Shown in pieces: positions 1 to 8,659 of a stretch of DNA of 47,645 nucleotides. The stretch is from Aureispira sp. CCB-QB1 (lineage in GTDB: Bacteria; Bacteroidota; Bacteroidia; Chitinophagales; Saprospiraceae). The stretch lies in assembly GCF_000724545.1 (NCBI RefSeq), contig NZ_JHBV01000140.1, forward strand, positions 1-47,645. The letters are read 5' to 3'. Within the stretch, counting starts at the first letter, position 1. Each line of letters starts with the position of its first letter. Made by a program: the position numbers and the translations under genes. Under the pieces are notes generated by a model. That model searched no databases. It was not told where the DNA came from and saw nothing but the letters and a program-made list of their open reading frames with translations.

Positions 1-44
1 TTTAGGGTACAAAGCCCCTTTCGGGATTATAAGTCCTCGCATGT

Positions 45-338
45 GTGGGCGCGAATAGTCAACTTTTTCTAATTAACTCTAATGATAAATTAGAATCATT
101 GTTCCATGAATTTAAAGCAATGGAAATAAATGAGGCAGATTTGGAAAAACTGCAAGGAGGTACAAATAGTGTTACAGGTGCGACAGCCGTTCAAGGGCCT
201 GCTGCTGCGGATACTTGTAATGGAGATCCTTGCTGCACAGAGACAGCACAAGAGGATTGTTGTACTTATCAAGATACTGGGGATTTACCTTTATCTGATT
301 GTGACCCTGATGGTGAAATAGCAGATTTCTGTGTTTAG
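45..338 (+). CDS. Double-glycine RiPP precursor peptide, Cys-rich acidic core (grasp-with-spasm type)
   Basis: Probable ribosomally made precursor. Seen: a leader ending in LEKLQGG (Gly38-Gly39), the usual site for C39-peptidase exporters, then a 58-residue core with seven cysteines (58, 63, 64, 72, 73, 86, 96), including two CC pairs, twelve Asp/Glu and no Lys, Arg or His. The gene leads an operon encoding an ATP-grasp maturase, a SPASM protein, a C39-domain ABC exporter and an HlyD adaptor, so it is the natural substrate. The start is uncertain: GTG at 45 is the first possible start after the in-frame stop at 30-32. ATG at 121 would leave only a 14-residue leader, too short to include the plausible helix at residues 14-25. 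The modification chemistry cannot be read from sequence. Acidic and Cys/Thr side chains fit ATP-grasp ester or amide cross-linking, which is inference. Confidence 0.8.
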   Translation: MGANSQLFLINSNDKLESLFHEFKAMEINEADLEKLQGGTNSVTGATAVQGPAAADTCNGDPCCTETAQEDCCTYQDTGDLPLSDCDPDGEIADFCV

Positions 339-417
339 AAGTTTTGCTTTAATTTGCAAGCAAATGTCAAATGACATTTGCTTGTCTCAATTTGTCCCAA
401 TTAAAATTTAATTTTTT

Positions 418-1596
418 ATGAAAGAAAGCTTTTTCTTAGTAATAAGTTTATTGTTATCAACAGCATCCTATTCGCAAAAACGAGGCTTTGCCTATGCAAC
501 TTATTTACAAGTAAAGGATAAATATTCGACTTGCTTTGATTCTACTAAAGTGCGGAAATGTGAAAAAGCTGCAGAACATTTATCTTTTATTGGTCTGAAT
601 AGAGAATCTTTAGCTACTTACAATATTTGCCATCCCACTACATACAGTATGCCAGAAGAAACAGGACGAAGCATAGAGGATTACAAACCTATTGATGCCG
701 AAAAACACCTGTTACATCTATCAGAGGATAGACAAGTAGTAATGATTAATGAGAATCATTCTAGCCCCCAACATCGTTTGTTTACAGCCAACTTGTTAAA
801 AGGGCTTAAAAAACGAGGGTTCACACATCTGGGGTTGGAAGGGTTAAGAGATGCTAATTTACTAAAGGAAAAAGGCTATCCTACAAAAAGAATGGGGTAT
901 TATGTGGCAGATCCTCAATATGCTAATATGATCCGAGAGGCATTAAAATTAGGTTTTACTATTTTTGATTATGATACCTCTCGTGTATCAGTAAAAATAA
1001 GAGAATTAACACAAGCAAAGCGCATTGCAAAAGTATTGTCAAAAAATCCTGATGCTAAAATTATTATTCATGCAGGAGGAGGGCATATTCGAGAAGATAC
1101 TACTTACTATGGTGGTCTAATGGCTTACCAATTTAAAAAATTAACAGGGATAGACCCCTTGACTATAAATCAGACTCGGATGAATGAACAAAGCTCTACG
1201 GCATGTGAACATCCATTCTACGCAAGCATAAAAAATTTACCTAGTCCTAGTTTTATGCAACATAGAAAAACGAAGAATTTGTATTCAGACAGTGCTTCAG
1301 ATCTGATTCTCTTTCATCCCAGAACAAGATATAAAAAAGAACGCCCATCTTGGTTATATAATAATAAACGATACCATAGAAAACGAATCAAGTTAGAAGA
1401 TAGTTTAGTTTTTCCAATACTAATATTGGTTTTTCCAACTAAAGATAAAGATATATTAACTGTTCCTTCCGATGCTATTGAATTACACAAAAAAAATAGA
1501 AAAGCACTCTTGTTCTTTCCTGAAAAGGGAAAATATGATGTAGCTATATTAGAAGGATCAGGAAAAAAAATTATAGAAACGATAGAAATAAAATAA
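418..1596 (+). CDS. Secreted EreA/ChaN-like (erythromycin esterase-like) protein in RiPP locus
   Basis: 392 residues with a signal peptide (about 1-19, ending near SYSQ). The central part resembles the EreA/ChaN/TraB-like fold: E112-N-H114, then H119-R120, a LGLEGL motif with E141, and a HAGGGHIRE motif with H218 and H223. These are typical positions for the metal or catalytic His/Glu of this superfamily. After about residue 260 the sequence is basic and unlike known domains to me. It lies 79 bp after the precursor gene and 4 bp before the ATP-grasp gene, so it is probably co-transcribed with them. Its place suggests a periplasmic or outer-envelope role in product maturation, release or self-protection, but no function is demonstrated. 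The superfamily call is moderate; substrate unknown. Confidence 0.6.
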   Translation: MKESFFLVISLLLSTASYSQKRGFAYATYLQVKDKYSTCFDSTKVRKCEKAAEHLSFIGLNRESLATYNICHPTTYSMPEETGRSIEDYKPIDAEKHLLHLSEDRQVVMINENHSSPQHRLFTANLLKGLKKRGFTHLGLEGLRDANLLKEKGYPTKRMGYYVADPQYANMIREALKLGFTIFDYDTSRVSVKIRELTQAKRIAKVLSKNPDAKIIIHAGGGHIREDTTYYGGLMAYQFKKLTGIDPLTINQTRMNEQSSTACEHPFYASIKNLPSPSFMQHRKTKNLYSDSASDLILFHPRTRYKKERPSWLYNNKRYHRKRIKLEDSLVFPILILVFPTKDKDILTVPSDAIELHKKNRKALLFFPEKGKYDVAILEGSGKKIIETIEIK

Positions 1597-1600
1597 TCGC

Positions 1601-2590
1601 ATGATTTTAATAATAACAGTAGTAGATGATTGGTCTACTAATGACATTATTGACTGGCTTGGATATAAAGAACAACAATTTTTTAGATTGAATATAGATG
1701 AACGTGAAAAGTATCATTTCGTGGTTCAATTAGAAAACTCAGAACAAGTTGTAACTATTTTTGATGCAAAAACCCAAGAAAAGCTAATCGCTTCTAATGA
1801 GGTCACTAAAGTTTGGTTCAGAAGAAGTGCTCGATTTGTTCCAGAAAAATTAGAGCTTGTGAATAATGAATTAGAGCAAGAAATCAGAAAAGCAATGTTC
1901 ACAGAAATGCATTATTTTATGCGTGCTGTTTATGAGGTATTAGGGTTGGAAAAAGACTGGTTAAATTACTATGAAACAGCTACAAATGATAAAATAAATA
2001 CTCTAATTCATGCTCGTAATATTGGTTTAAGTGTTCCTGATACTATTTTAACTACCTCCAAAAAAGCTATTGAAACCTTTCACGAGAAACATTCTTATCA
2101 AATAATAATAAAAGCTATTTATAATGTAACGCATCTTCCAGTAAATGAAGATGAAGTTTATGTACCATATACAGCTATTCTTACAAAGGAGGATTTAGAT
2201 GCTTTAGAGCATGCTATATTCCCTTCTTTGTGTCAAGAGTACTTAGATAAGGAATACGAGCTTAGAGTATTTTACATGAATGGTCAATTTTATAGTATGG
2301 CTATCTTTTCTCAGCAAGATGAGCAGACTAAAATTGACTTTAGGGTGTATAACTATGCAAAACCAAACCGAAGAGTTCCATACAATCTGCCAATAGATAT
2401 CGAAAAAAAATGTGAGGTTTTGATGCAAACACTGAATTTAAACAGTGGTTCATTAGATTTTGTAAAAACAAGAGACGGTCGATGGGTGTTTCTAGAAGTT
2501 AATCCAGTCGGGCAATTTGGTATGACCTCTTATCCTTGCAACTACCATATCGAACACAAAATAGCTAACTTTTTAAGCTCTAAAGTATGA
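1601..2590 (+). CDS. gwsG: Grasp-with-spasm system ATP-grasp peptide maturase
   Basis: A 329-residue cytoplasmic ATP-grasp ligase of the MvdD/graspetide-maturase-like group. Seen: an N-terminal pre-ATP-grasp domain (MILIITVVDDWSTNDII start), the WFRRS segment typical of peptide-modifying ATP-grasps near residue 70, a nucleotide-binding stretch around residue 160 (YQIIIKAI), and the C-terminal metal-binding signature with E299 and N301 (LEVNPVGQFG). Family knowledge: these enzymes use ATP to activate Asp/Glu side chains of a precursor and join them to nucleophilic side chains. The next gene begins at its stop codon (ATGA overlap) and the SPASM partner follows. The substrate is inferred to be the Cys-rich acidic peptide at the start of the window. 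Confidence 0.9.
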   Translation: MILIITVVDDWSTNDIIDWLGYKEQQFFRLNIDEREKYHFVVQLENSEQVVTIFDAKTQEKLIASNEVTKVWFRRSARFVPEKLELVNNELEQEIRKAMFTEMHYFMRAVYEVLGLEKDWLNYYETATNDKINTLIHARNIGLSVPDTILTTSKKAIETFHEKHSYQIIIKAIYNVTHLPVNEDEVYVPYTAILTKEDLDALEHAIFPSLCQEYLDKEYELRVFYMNGQFYSMAIFSQQDEQTKIDFRVYNYAKPNRRVPYNLPIDIEKKCEVLMQTLNLNSGSLDFVKTRDGRWVFLEVNPVGQFGMTSYPCNYHIEHKIANFLSSKV

Positions 2591-2775
2591 AAAAACATTT
2601 TAAAGAATTGGGAATAAACAAAGGTAAAGCATCCAAAATACCTTTAACTTTAACTTTAGCAACACTTAAACCAAAAGATAAAAATAAAATTAGGATTATT
2701 TTTGAAACTCAAGCACATCAGTCTACTAGAGTACCTTTGAAGCCATTTTATAAAAAAATATCTCGTTTTATATAA
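2587..2775 (+). CDS. Small basic protein in RiPP operon
   Basis: 62 residues, about a quarter Lys/Arg, no cysteine, no signal peptide or membrane segment and no double-glycine leader. Its ATG overlaps the TGA of the ATP-grasp gene (ATGA), an arrangement that usually means translational coupling, and it is followed by a 116-bp gap before the SPASM gene. I do not recognise the family. Possibilities are a small accessory or recognition protein for the maturases, or a fortuitous open frame. The coupling and operon position favour a real gene. Confidence 0.5.
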   Translation: MKKHFKELGINKGKASKIPLTLTLATLKPKDKNKIRIIFETQAHQSTRVPLKPFYKKISRFI

Positions 2776-2891
2776 AGTTACTTCTTAAAGATATTTTAGT
2801 GAAGAACGATTATTAACAAACTTAATACTTGGCTAGCTATTTTAGTTGTTTCTTAAATTAAAGCATTCATGCTCTTAACTCATCTAAAACT

Positions 2892-3962
2892 ATGAAAAAC
2901 TATTTTATGCTATATGCTAATTGCATTATAGTGAAAGGCATCTCAAGGGGAATTATTACAGACTTACAACATTTGAGATATAAGTTGATACCTCTTTTAT
3001 TAGCTGATATACTTGAAGTTATGTCTAAAGAAGAACTTAGTATAGATGAAGTAAAACAACAGTTTAATAATGAATATAACAAAGGTATTGATCTTTTTTT
3101 AGAGAATTTGATTGAAGAAGGGTATGGCATCAAAACAGACGATATTTCCTTCTTTCCAAAATTGCCCTTGGATTATGATTATCCTGCCAAAATTTCAAAT
3201 GCTATTGTAGATTTAAATAAACTTTCAACTTATCATGTTAAAAACATTGGAGTTGATTTGAATATCCTTGGTGTCAAGGCTGTTGAGATTAGGTTTTTTG
3301 ATCCAATTTCCCTAGAGAAGATAAATAGCATATTAACCTCCTTTGAGCTTACAGGTATTAGAAGTATAGAATTACTTATTCAGTACAGTACTTTTTGGAC
3401 TGTTGAAAAAATCCACCAAATATTTATAAATCAACGAAGAGTACAACGTATTATTCTTGCTTCTGCCCCAGAAGATAAAGAGGTACAAAGTGAATTTTTA
3501 GATATATTTTGGATAACAAAAGCCGTAAAGTCTTCAAATTGCTGTGGATTAGTAGGATTTAGGTATTTTAATCCTAATATGAAACATTTCACAGAATCCC
3601 AACACCATAACACCTGTCTTAATCGAAAAATATCTATCGACACACAAGGGCGTATCAAGAACTGTCCTTCTATGCAACAATCCTTTGGGCATATCAATGA
3701 CACAACTTTAGAAGAAGTCATACAAAACCCAGCTTTCACGAAAGTATGGAACATCAAAAAAGATGAAATTGAAAAATGCAAGGGCTGCGAGTTTCGGCAT
3801 ATATGCACCGATTGTCGAGCCTATTTAGAAAACCCAGAGGATGTATACGCTGCACCATTAAAATGTGGGTACAATCCTGAAACCTGTGAGTGGGAAGACT
3901 GGAGTACCAATCCCCTGAAAGAAAAAGCCATCGAATACTATCAACTTCAATCTACTTTTTAA
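2892..3962 (+). CDS. gwsS: Grasp-with-spasm system SPASM-domain peptide maturase
   Basis: 356 residues. The C-terminal half carries a SPASM-type cysteine set: C242, C258, C296-x2-C299-x5-C305-x2-C308, C325 and C332, enough to hold one or two auxiliary Fe-S clusters. The N-terminal half has a barrel-like pattern but no CxxxCxxC; the only cysteine before about residue 215 is C11. This matches the known oddity of the grasp-with-spasm family, whose SPASM partner has lost the radical-SAM cluster motif. It is therefore expected to act as a scaffold, a precursor-binding partner, or a non-SAM enzyme beside the ATP-grasp protein. It follows the small basic gene in the same direction and precedes the exporter by 24 bp, consistent with one operon. 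Confidence 0.87.
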   Translation: MKNYFMLYANCIIVKGISRGIITDLQHLRYKLIPLLLADILEVMSKEELSIDEVKQQFNNEYNKGIDLFLENLIEEGYGIKTDDISFFPKLPLDYDYPAKISNAIVDLNKLSTYHVKNIGVDLNILGVKAVEIRFFDPISLEKINSILTSFELTGIRSIELLIQYSTFWTVEKIHQIFINQRRVQRIILASAPEDKEVQSEFLDIFWITKAVKSSNCCGLVGFRYFNPNMKHFTESQHHNTCLNRKISIDTQGRIKNCPSMQQSFGHINDTTLEEVIQNPAFTKVWNIKKDEIEKCKGCEFRHICTDCRAYLENPEDVYAAPLKCGYNPETCEWEDWSTNPLKEKAIEYYQLQSTF

Positions 3963-3986
3963 TCCAATCTTATTTCTTCTTCCTCT

Positions 3987-6197
3987 ATGCCCTTAAAATT
4001 CCCATTCTACAAACAGTTAGATGCCATGGATTGTGGTCCAACCTGTCTCAAAATGATTGCACAATGGCATGGTAAATCTGTTCCATTGCAGTATCTTCGA
4101 GAGCAAAGTTATATTACACGAGAAGGGGTTTCTATGTTGGGTATTACAGAAGCAGCAGAGAATATAGGTTTCAGAACTATTGCCGTTCAGCTCAACTATG
4201 CAAAAGAGGGTGATGTACCTGGACTGATGCAATTTCCTCTCCCTTGCATTGCCTACTGGCAACAAAAACACTTTGTTGTTGTCTACAAAATTTCCAAAAA
4301 ATACGTATGGGTTTCTGATCCCGCAGAAGGGAGACTCAAATTAAAACGATCTTTTTTTGAAAAAGGATGGTGTAATAGAGGAAAAAAAGGCATTGTACTA
4401 GGACTCGAAACAACTCCTGCTTTCTATGAAGAAAATGTGGTAGAGCAAGACAGCTCCAAATGGAGGTATCTAATAGGATATATAAAGCCCTATAAGCGAC
4501 TCATTTTGCAATTTATATTGGGTATGATGGCAGGATTAGTCTTTCAACTCATTTTTCCTTTTCTCACCCAATCTTTGATAGATGTTGGTGTCAACAATCA
4601 AAATATAAGCTTTGTCTGGTTGGTACTCATTGCGCAACTTGTTTTGTCTGTGAGCCAAGTTTTTGTGCGATTTATTCAGTCTTGGATTGTGCTTAACATT
4701 GGTCGTAGAGTAAACGTCAATTTGATTGCTGATTTTTTGGCCAAAATGATGCGGCTGCCATTGGGCTTTTTTGATGCAAAAAATGTCGGGGATTTGTACC
4801 AAAGAATCAGCGATAACCATCGAGTAGAATCTTTCTTAACAGGCTCTATTCTCAATATGTTATTTTCTATTGTTACCGTTGTCGTTTTTTCGGCTATCTT
4901 ATTGATGTACAACACGCTTATTTTTGCCGTTTTTTTCTTCTTCTCTATCCTCTATTTATTATGGGTGTGGGGATTTTTGAAATGGCGAAAAGAGTTGGAT
5001 TATATGACCTTTCAGCAAGCATCCGAAAACCAACAGGCTTTGTATGAAATCATCAACGGGGTTCAAGAAATAAAGCTGCAAGGAAGTGAACGCAAACGAC
5101 GTTGGAAATGGGTCGAAATTCAAGCCAAGCTCTTTAGTGTCCAAACTAAATCCTTAGCATTACGCCAGTACCAAGAATTTGGAGTTTTACTTTTTTCAAG
5201 ACTCAAAGATATTCTCATATCCTTTATAGCAGCTACAGCGGTTATTAATGGGGAAATGACCTTGGGAATGATGGTTGCGGTACAGTATATTGTGGGGCAA
5301 CTAAGTGCCCCCTTTCAGCAATTCATAGGCTTTGTCTACGCTGCACAAGATGCCAAAATCAGCTTGGAGCGAATGAGCGAAATTACGTCTGAGAAAGACG
5401 AGAATACGCAAGACGTCATTCAAACACAACAACTCCCCAATAGCATTGAGTTGGAACTTCAAGATGTATCTTTTTCCTACAATCCCATTTCATCTGCTGT
5501 CTTACAGCATGTTAATTTAAGAATTCCCGCAGGAAAAACAACTGCCATTGTTGGCGCAAGTGGAAGTGGAAAAACAACCTTATTAAAATTACTCCTTGGA
5601 TTTTACGAGCCACAAAAAGGAAAAATACTGGTTGGAAAAACACCGTTATCATCCGTTGATAAACGCTACTGGAGAAGCTTGTGTGGAACCGTTATGCAAG
5701 ATGGGTATATTTTTTCTGATACGATTGCTCATAATATTGCAGAGAGCGACACCACTATTGATTATCAAAAGCTCGATCACGCTATAGAAGTAGCGAACAT
5801 TAGTGATCTGATAGACTCGCTCCCTTTAGGGTATAACACGATGATTGGCTCGAAAGGAAGCGGTATATCACAAGGGCAAAAACAACGAATTCTTATCGCT
5901 AGAGCGGTGTACAAAAATCCTGATGTGCTTTTTTTAGACGAAGCAACCAATTCGCTCGATGCTACCAATGAACGCAAAATTGTAGAGAATCTTGATAGGT
6001 TTCTTGAATCAAAAACAGTTATTGTAGTTGCTCATCGACTGAGTACGGTTATGAATGCGGACCAAATTGTGGTTTTAGATAACGGACAGATCGTAGAACA
6101 AGGTACTCATAAATCATTGCTCCAAGAACAAGGGAAATATTATAGGTTAGTTCAAAATCAACTCGATGTAGAACAAGTTGGAACAAACAAAGAATAA
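3987..6197 (+). CDS. Peptidase-containing ABC transporter (C39 bacteriocin-processing exporter)
   Basis: 736-residue inner-membrane protein that removes double-glycine leaders and exports the core peptide. Domains: C39 peptidase (about 1-135) with catalytic C16 in DCGPTC, H95 in KHFVVVY and D111 in VSDPA; six-helix ABC transmembrane domain (about 155-455); ATPase domain with Walker A GASGSGKTT (523-531), an SGISQGQ signature (from 625), Walker B with D651-E652 and the H-loop in VVAHRLST. All catalytic elements are present, and the length is normal for the family. It is followed after 2 bp by the HlyD adaptor. The likely substrate is the precursor peptide ending its leader in LQGG at the start of the locus. 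Confidence 0.95.
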   Translation: MPLKFPFYKQLDAMDCGPTCLKMIAQWHGKSVPLQYLREQSYITREGVSMLGITEAAENIGFRTIAVQLNYAKEGDVPGLMQFPLPCIAYWQQKHFVVVYKISKKYVWVSDPAEGRLKLKRSFFEKGWCNRGKKGIVLGLETTPAFYEENVVEQDSSKWRYLIGYIKPYKRLILQFILGMMAGLVFQLIFPFLTQSLIDVGVNNQNISFVWLVLIAQLVLSVSQVFVRFIQSWIVLNIGRRVNVNLIADFLAKMMRLPLGFFDAKNVGDLYQRISDNHRVESFLTGSILNMLFSIVTVVVFSAILLMYNTLIFAVFFFFSILYLLWVWGFLKWRKELDYMTFQQASENQQALYEIINGVQEIKLQGSERKRRWKWVEIQAKLFSVQTKSLALRQYQEFGVLLFSRLKDILISFIAATAVINGEMTLGMMVAVQYIVGQLSAPFQQFIGFVYAAQDAKISLERMSEITSEKDENTQDVIQTQQLPNSIELELQDVSFSYNPISSAVLQHVNLRIPAGKTTAIVGASGSGKTTLLKLLLGFYEPQKGKILVGKTPLSSVDKRYWRSLCGTVMQDGYIFSDTIAHNIAESDTTIDYQKLDHAIEVANISDLIDSLPLGYNTMIGSKGSGISQGQKQRILIARAVYKNPDVLFLDEATNSLDATNERKIVENLDRFLESKTVIVVAHRLSTVMNADQIVVLDNGQIVEQGTHKSLLQEQGKYYRLVQNQLDVEQVGTNKE

Positions 6198-6199
6198 AT

Positions 6200-7471
6200 A
6201 TGCCAGAAAACACTCCATCATCTGAATTTACATTAGTAGAACAAGCCATGGGAAATCCCCCAGGATGGCTTACCTATTGGGGCATTACTGTAATTTTTAT
6301 TTTTCTAAGCGTTACTTTAGGGATTACAGCGATAATCCGTTATCCAGATGTACTCCAAGCAGAAGCAATAACCTATATAGACCGCCCACCTATTGATGTA
6401 TTTCCACAAAAAAATGGAATCATACAGACCTTATTCGTAGGTAATAATGACACAGTTGAGTATGACAGTCCTCTTCTTGTTTTAGAATCTACGACTGATT
6501 GGAAAGCTGTCTTGGCATTAGACAGTCTCTTACAGCAAAAAACACGCTCTATTGTCAATGAAGATTTACGTTCTAAGGAATTAGGTGAACTTAATACGTT
6601 GTACCAAGAATTGGCTCTTTTAGACACACAAATAAAGGATGCCAAGAGAAGTGACATAACAACGAAACAAGTTGTAGGGGTTCGCAATGAGATCAAGCAA
6701 AATAAGGTTCTTAATGCTTCCTTATTAAAACAAAAAGAAGTTTTTGAAAAAGAATTAAGCAATGTCAAGAAAGACTTGGAACGCTCTAAACAATTACTCC
6801 AAGATGGAGTTATGAGCCAACAGGAATTTGAGAAAAAAGAGAATACGTATTTGCAGAGTGAACGAGAACTTCATCGAATGGAATCATCTATTATTTCTAA
6901 CAGGATAAAGGTGCAGCAGCTTGAACTTCAAATTCCAGAATCGAACAAGCAAAGACACGATCTTTTCTTTCGCTTAGAAACGGAATTTGCAAAAAAGAAA
7001 GAAGCTCTAAAAACAACAATCGAACAATGGAAAACGCAATATATCCTTCATGCTCCATCATCAGGAACCGTTGTTCTTAGTAGCAACTTTCAAGCAGGAA
7101 GTTCAATCAAAACGACTGAATCAGTTGTAACCATAATGCCCCTTATCTCGCAAAAAAAGTCATTCCTCAAAGCCAAAATGAATGCCAATGGTATTGGGAA
7201 GATAGCCATTGGGCAAAAGGCAACAGTTTATTTTAGTAACTATCCTTCGGCAGAATATGGAACATTGTCTGCAACGGTTTCTAAAATTGCTCCAATTCCT
7301 ACTGAAAACCAGTATGAGATTCTTTTAGATCTTCCGCAAGATTGGGTTACCAATTATGGAATTAAAATTCCTAAGCAGCAAAAAATGAGTGTGACAGTTG
7401 CTGTACAAACGAAGGAATATACTTTATTGGAGCGTGTTTTTGCTGGATTGTTGGAGGTAATTGAAAGATGA
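6200..7471 (+). CDS. HlyD family secretion adaptor
   Basis: 423-residue membrane-fusion protein linking the ABC exporter to an outer-membrane channel. Seen: one N-terminal membrane helix (about 27-50) after a short cytoplasmic stretch, a first lipoyl/barrel half (about 70-95), a long coiled-coil hairpin (about 105-275, rich in Lys/Glu/Gln/Leu with an SQQEFEKKE turn), the second lipoyl half with a HAPSSGTV motif (about 283), and a beta-barrel tail. Its start lies 2 bp after the exporter stop, so the two are translationally coupled. It is the last gene of the operon; no outer-membrane channel gene is in the window. Confidence 0.92.
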   Translation: MPENTPSSEFTLVEQAMGNPPGWLTYWGITVIFIFLSVTLGITAIIRYPDVLQAEAITYIDRPPIDVFPQKNGIIQTLFVGNNDTVEYDSPLLVLESTTDWKAVLALDSLLQQKTRSIVNEDLRSKELGELNTLYQELALLDTQIKDAKRSDITTKQVVGVRNEIKQNKVLNASLLKQKEVFEKELSNVKKDLERSKQLLQDGVMSQQEFEKKENTYLQSERELHRMESSIISNRIKVQQLELQIPESNKQRHDLFFRLETEFAKKKEALKTTIEQWKTQYILHAPSSGTVVLSSNFQAGSSIKTTESVVTIMPLISQKKSFLKAKMNANGIGKIAIGQKATVYFSNYPSAEYGTLSATVSKIAPIPTENQYEILLDLPQDWVTNYGIKIPKQQKMSVTVAVQTKEYTLLERVFAGLLEVIER

Positions 7472-7494
7472 TACTTAATTGTGCCAATCAGAAC

Positions 7495-7713
7495 CTAGCA
7501 TGACAAATATAAAGTAACCATTTTTTTTCTTAGTACATCTAATAGTGTTTGACCATTCAAAGATCCATGGGGTCTGTGGCAGTTGTAAAAAATCTCCCAC
7601 TCTTTAAACATTTTCCTAATGCCAATATCACCTACATAATCAATTAGTTGATAGAATTCCGTCTTATCAGTAAGATTAGATCGTTCAACTTTTCCGTTGA
7701 GATGTCTGAAAAG
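7495..7713 (-). pseudogene. IS481-family transposase C-terminal remnant
   Basis: The minus strand reads through about 70 codons with HLNGKVERSNLTDKTEFYQ, then FYNCHRPHGSLNGQT and a final VLRKKM. That is the end of the DDE integrase core of IS481-like transposases, where the Glu in NGKVERS is the last catalytic residue. The rest of the transposase, with the two Asp residues, is missing and no terminal repeats are recognisable. It marks the downstream edge of the RiPP locus and a past insertion. Confidence 0.8.
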
Positions 7714-8187
7714 TAAAAATCAGGCAGCCTCATTTATTTTTGCACAAAAAGCAAGATGCATTATTGTAATTTAGATATGTAGTTGGATTTTAGCTGAAAA
7801 AAGCTTATTTCTTCTTTATGAAGCCGTTTTTACTCTATTATCTCCCTTTTTAGCCTCATTTTGCCCTAAAACCGACTCAATTGAGCAGACTCCGTCCACT
7901 GGAGCTACAAGTTTACTCCCCATTCGGGCTATATTCATACTTAATGCTAAGCATGAATTGAGGAACTTCCCTCAAAAAGTAATAAAATTGCGATAAAAAA
8001 AAATTGCCACTTCCCCATATTCAGCTATATTGATAATTAGTAGTTTCTCTCTTCTTAAGAAACTGATTAAATTTTATATTTACAAATAAATATTATTACT
8101 AAAACCCTAACAATCAGTTACAAAATGCCTTATTTTTAAATTCCATACAACAAATGGTTAAACTTGAGAGTGAGCACACACGTTTCT
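7714..8187. other. AT-rich intergenic stretch without recognised gene
   Basis: No open frame of convincing composition on either strand. The part at 7800-7960 has several short stop-broken runs and may be decayed mobile DNA, but I could not assign it to a family. Confidence 0.5.
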
Positions 8188-8646
8188 CTATTCTATATAG
8201 TTTTTGGCAAGCTGTTCAATAAATGGGAGTAATTTAGGATGAATTTTCTCTTTTACTTCATCAAATATAAACCATCTAGCTTCTGCAATTTCAGGAAAGC
8301 GCTTTCTTACTCCTGAGCCTTTGGGGTATTCCATTTCAAATAATGAACTAGAGATTAATTGTGGATTCACATCTCTTTCACAATAAAATGCACAAACTAA
8401 CTTTCCTTTTCTGAGTTTTATTTTTCCCAATGGGTAAATATCTTGATTTATAACAATTCCCGTTTCCTCCTTAAATTCTCGTTTCGCAGCTTCTTCTTCA
8501 GACTCATTTTCATTTTTTTCTCCTTTAGGGAAGGTCCAAATGTTATTTTGATGCTCCTTATAGAATGGTCCACCTGGGCGAACCAGAAAGAATTCAACTT
8601 TATGGTTCTTTTTTCGATAAAGTATAATACCTGAGCTTAATTTCAT
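8188..8646 (-). CDS. NUDIX hydrolase
   Basis: 152 residues, the full length of a small single-domain NUDIX protein. The Nudix box is complete at residues 42-64: G-x5-E-x7-REFKEETGI, providing the metal-binding glutamates. The start MKLSSGIILYR is the usual first beta strand of bacterial NTP pyrophosphohydrolases, and WTFPKG before the box is also typical. It probably hydrolyses a nucleoside diphosphate linked to some group; the substrate cannot be told. It lies 13 bp downstream of a hypothetical secreted-protein gene on the same strand and may share its transcript. Confidence 0.93.
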   Translation of the reverse strand: MKLSSGIILYRKKNHKVEFFLVRPGGPFYKEHQNNIWTFPKGEKNENESEEEAAKREFKEETGIVINQDIYPLGKIKLRKGKLVCAFYCERDVNPQLISSSLFEMEYPKGSGVRKRFPEIAEARWFIFDEVKEKIHPKLLPFIEQLAKNYIE

Positions 8647-8659
8647 TTAATCTAAATAG

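Noticed and set aside
130-321. Alternative frame inside the precursor peptide gene
   Set aside because: The in-frame double-glycine leader and Cys-rich core are in the other frame; this one is a shadow.
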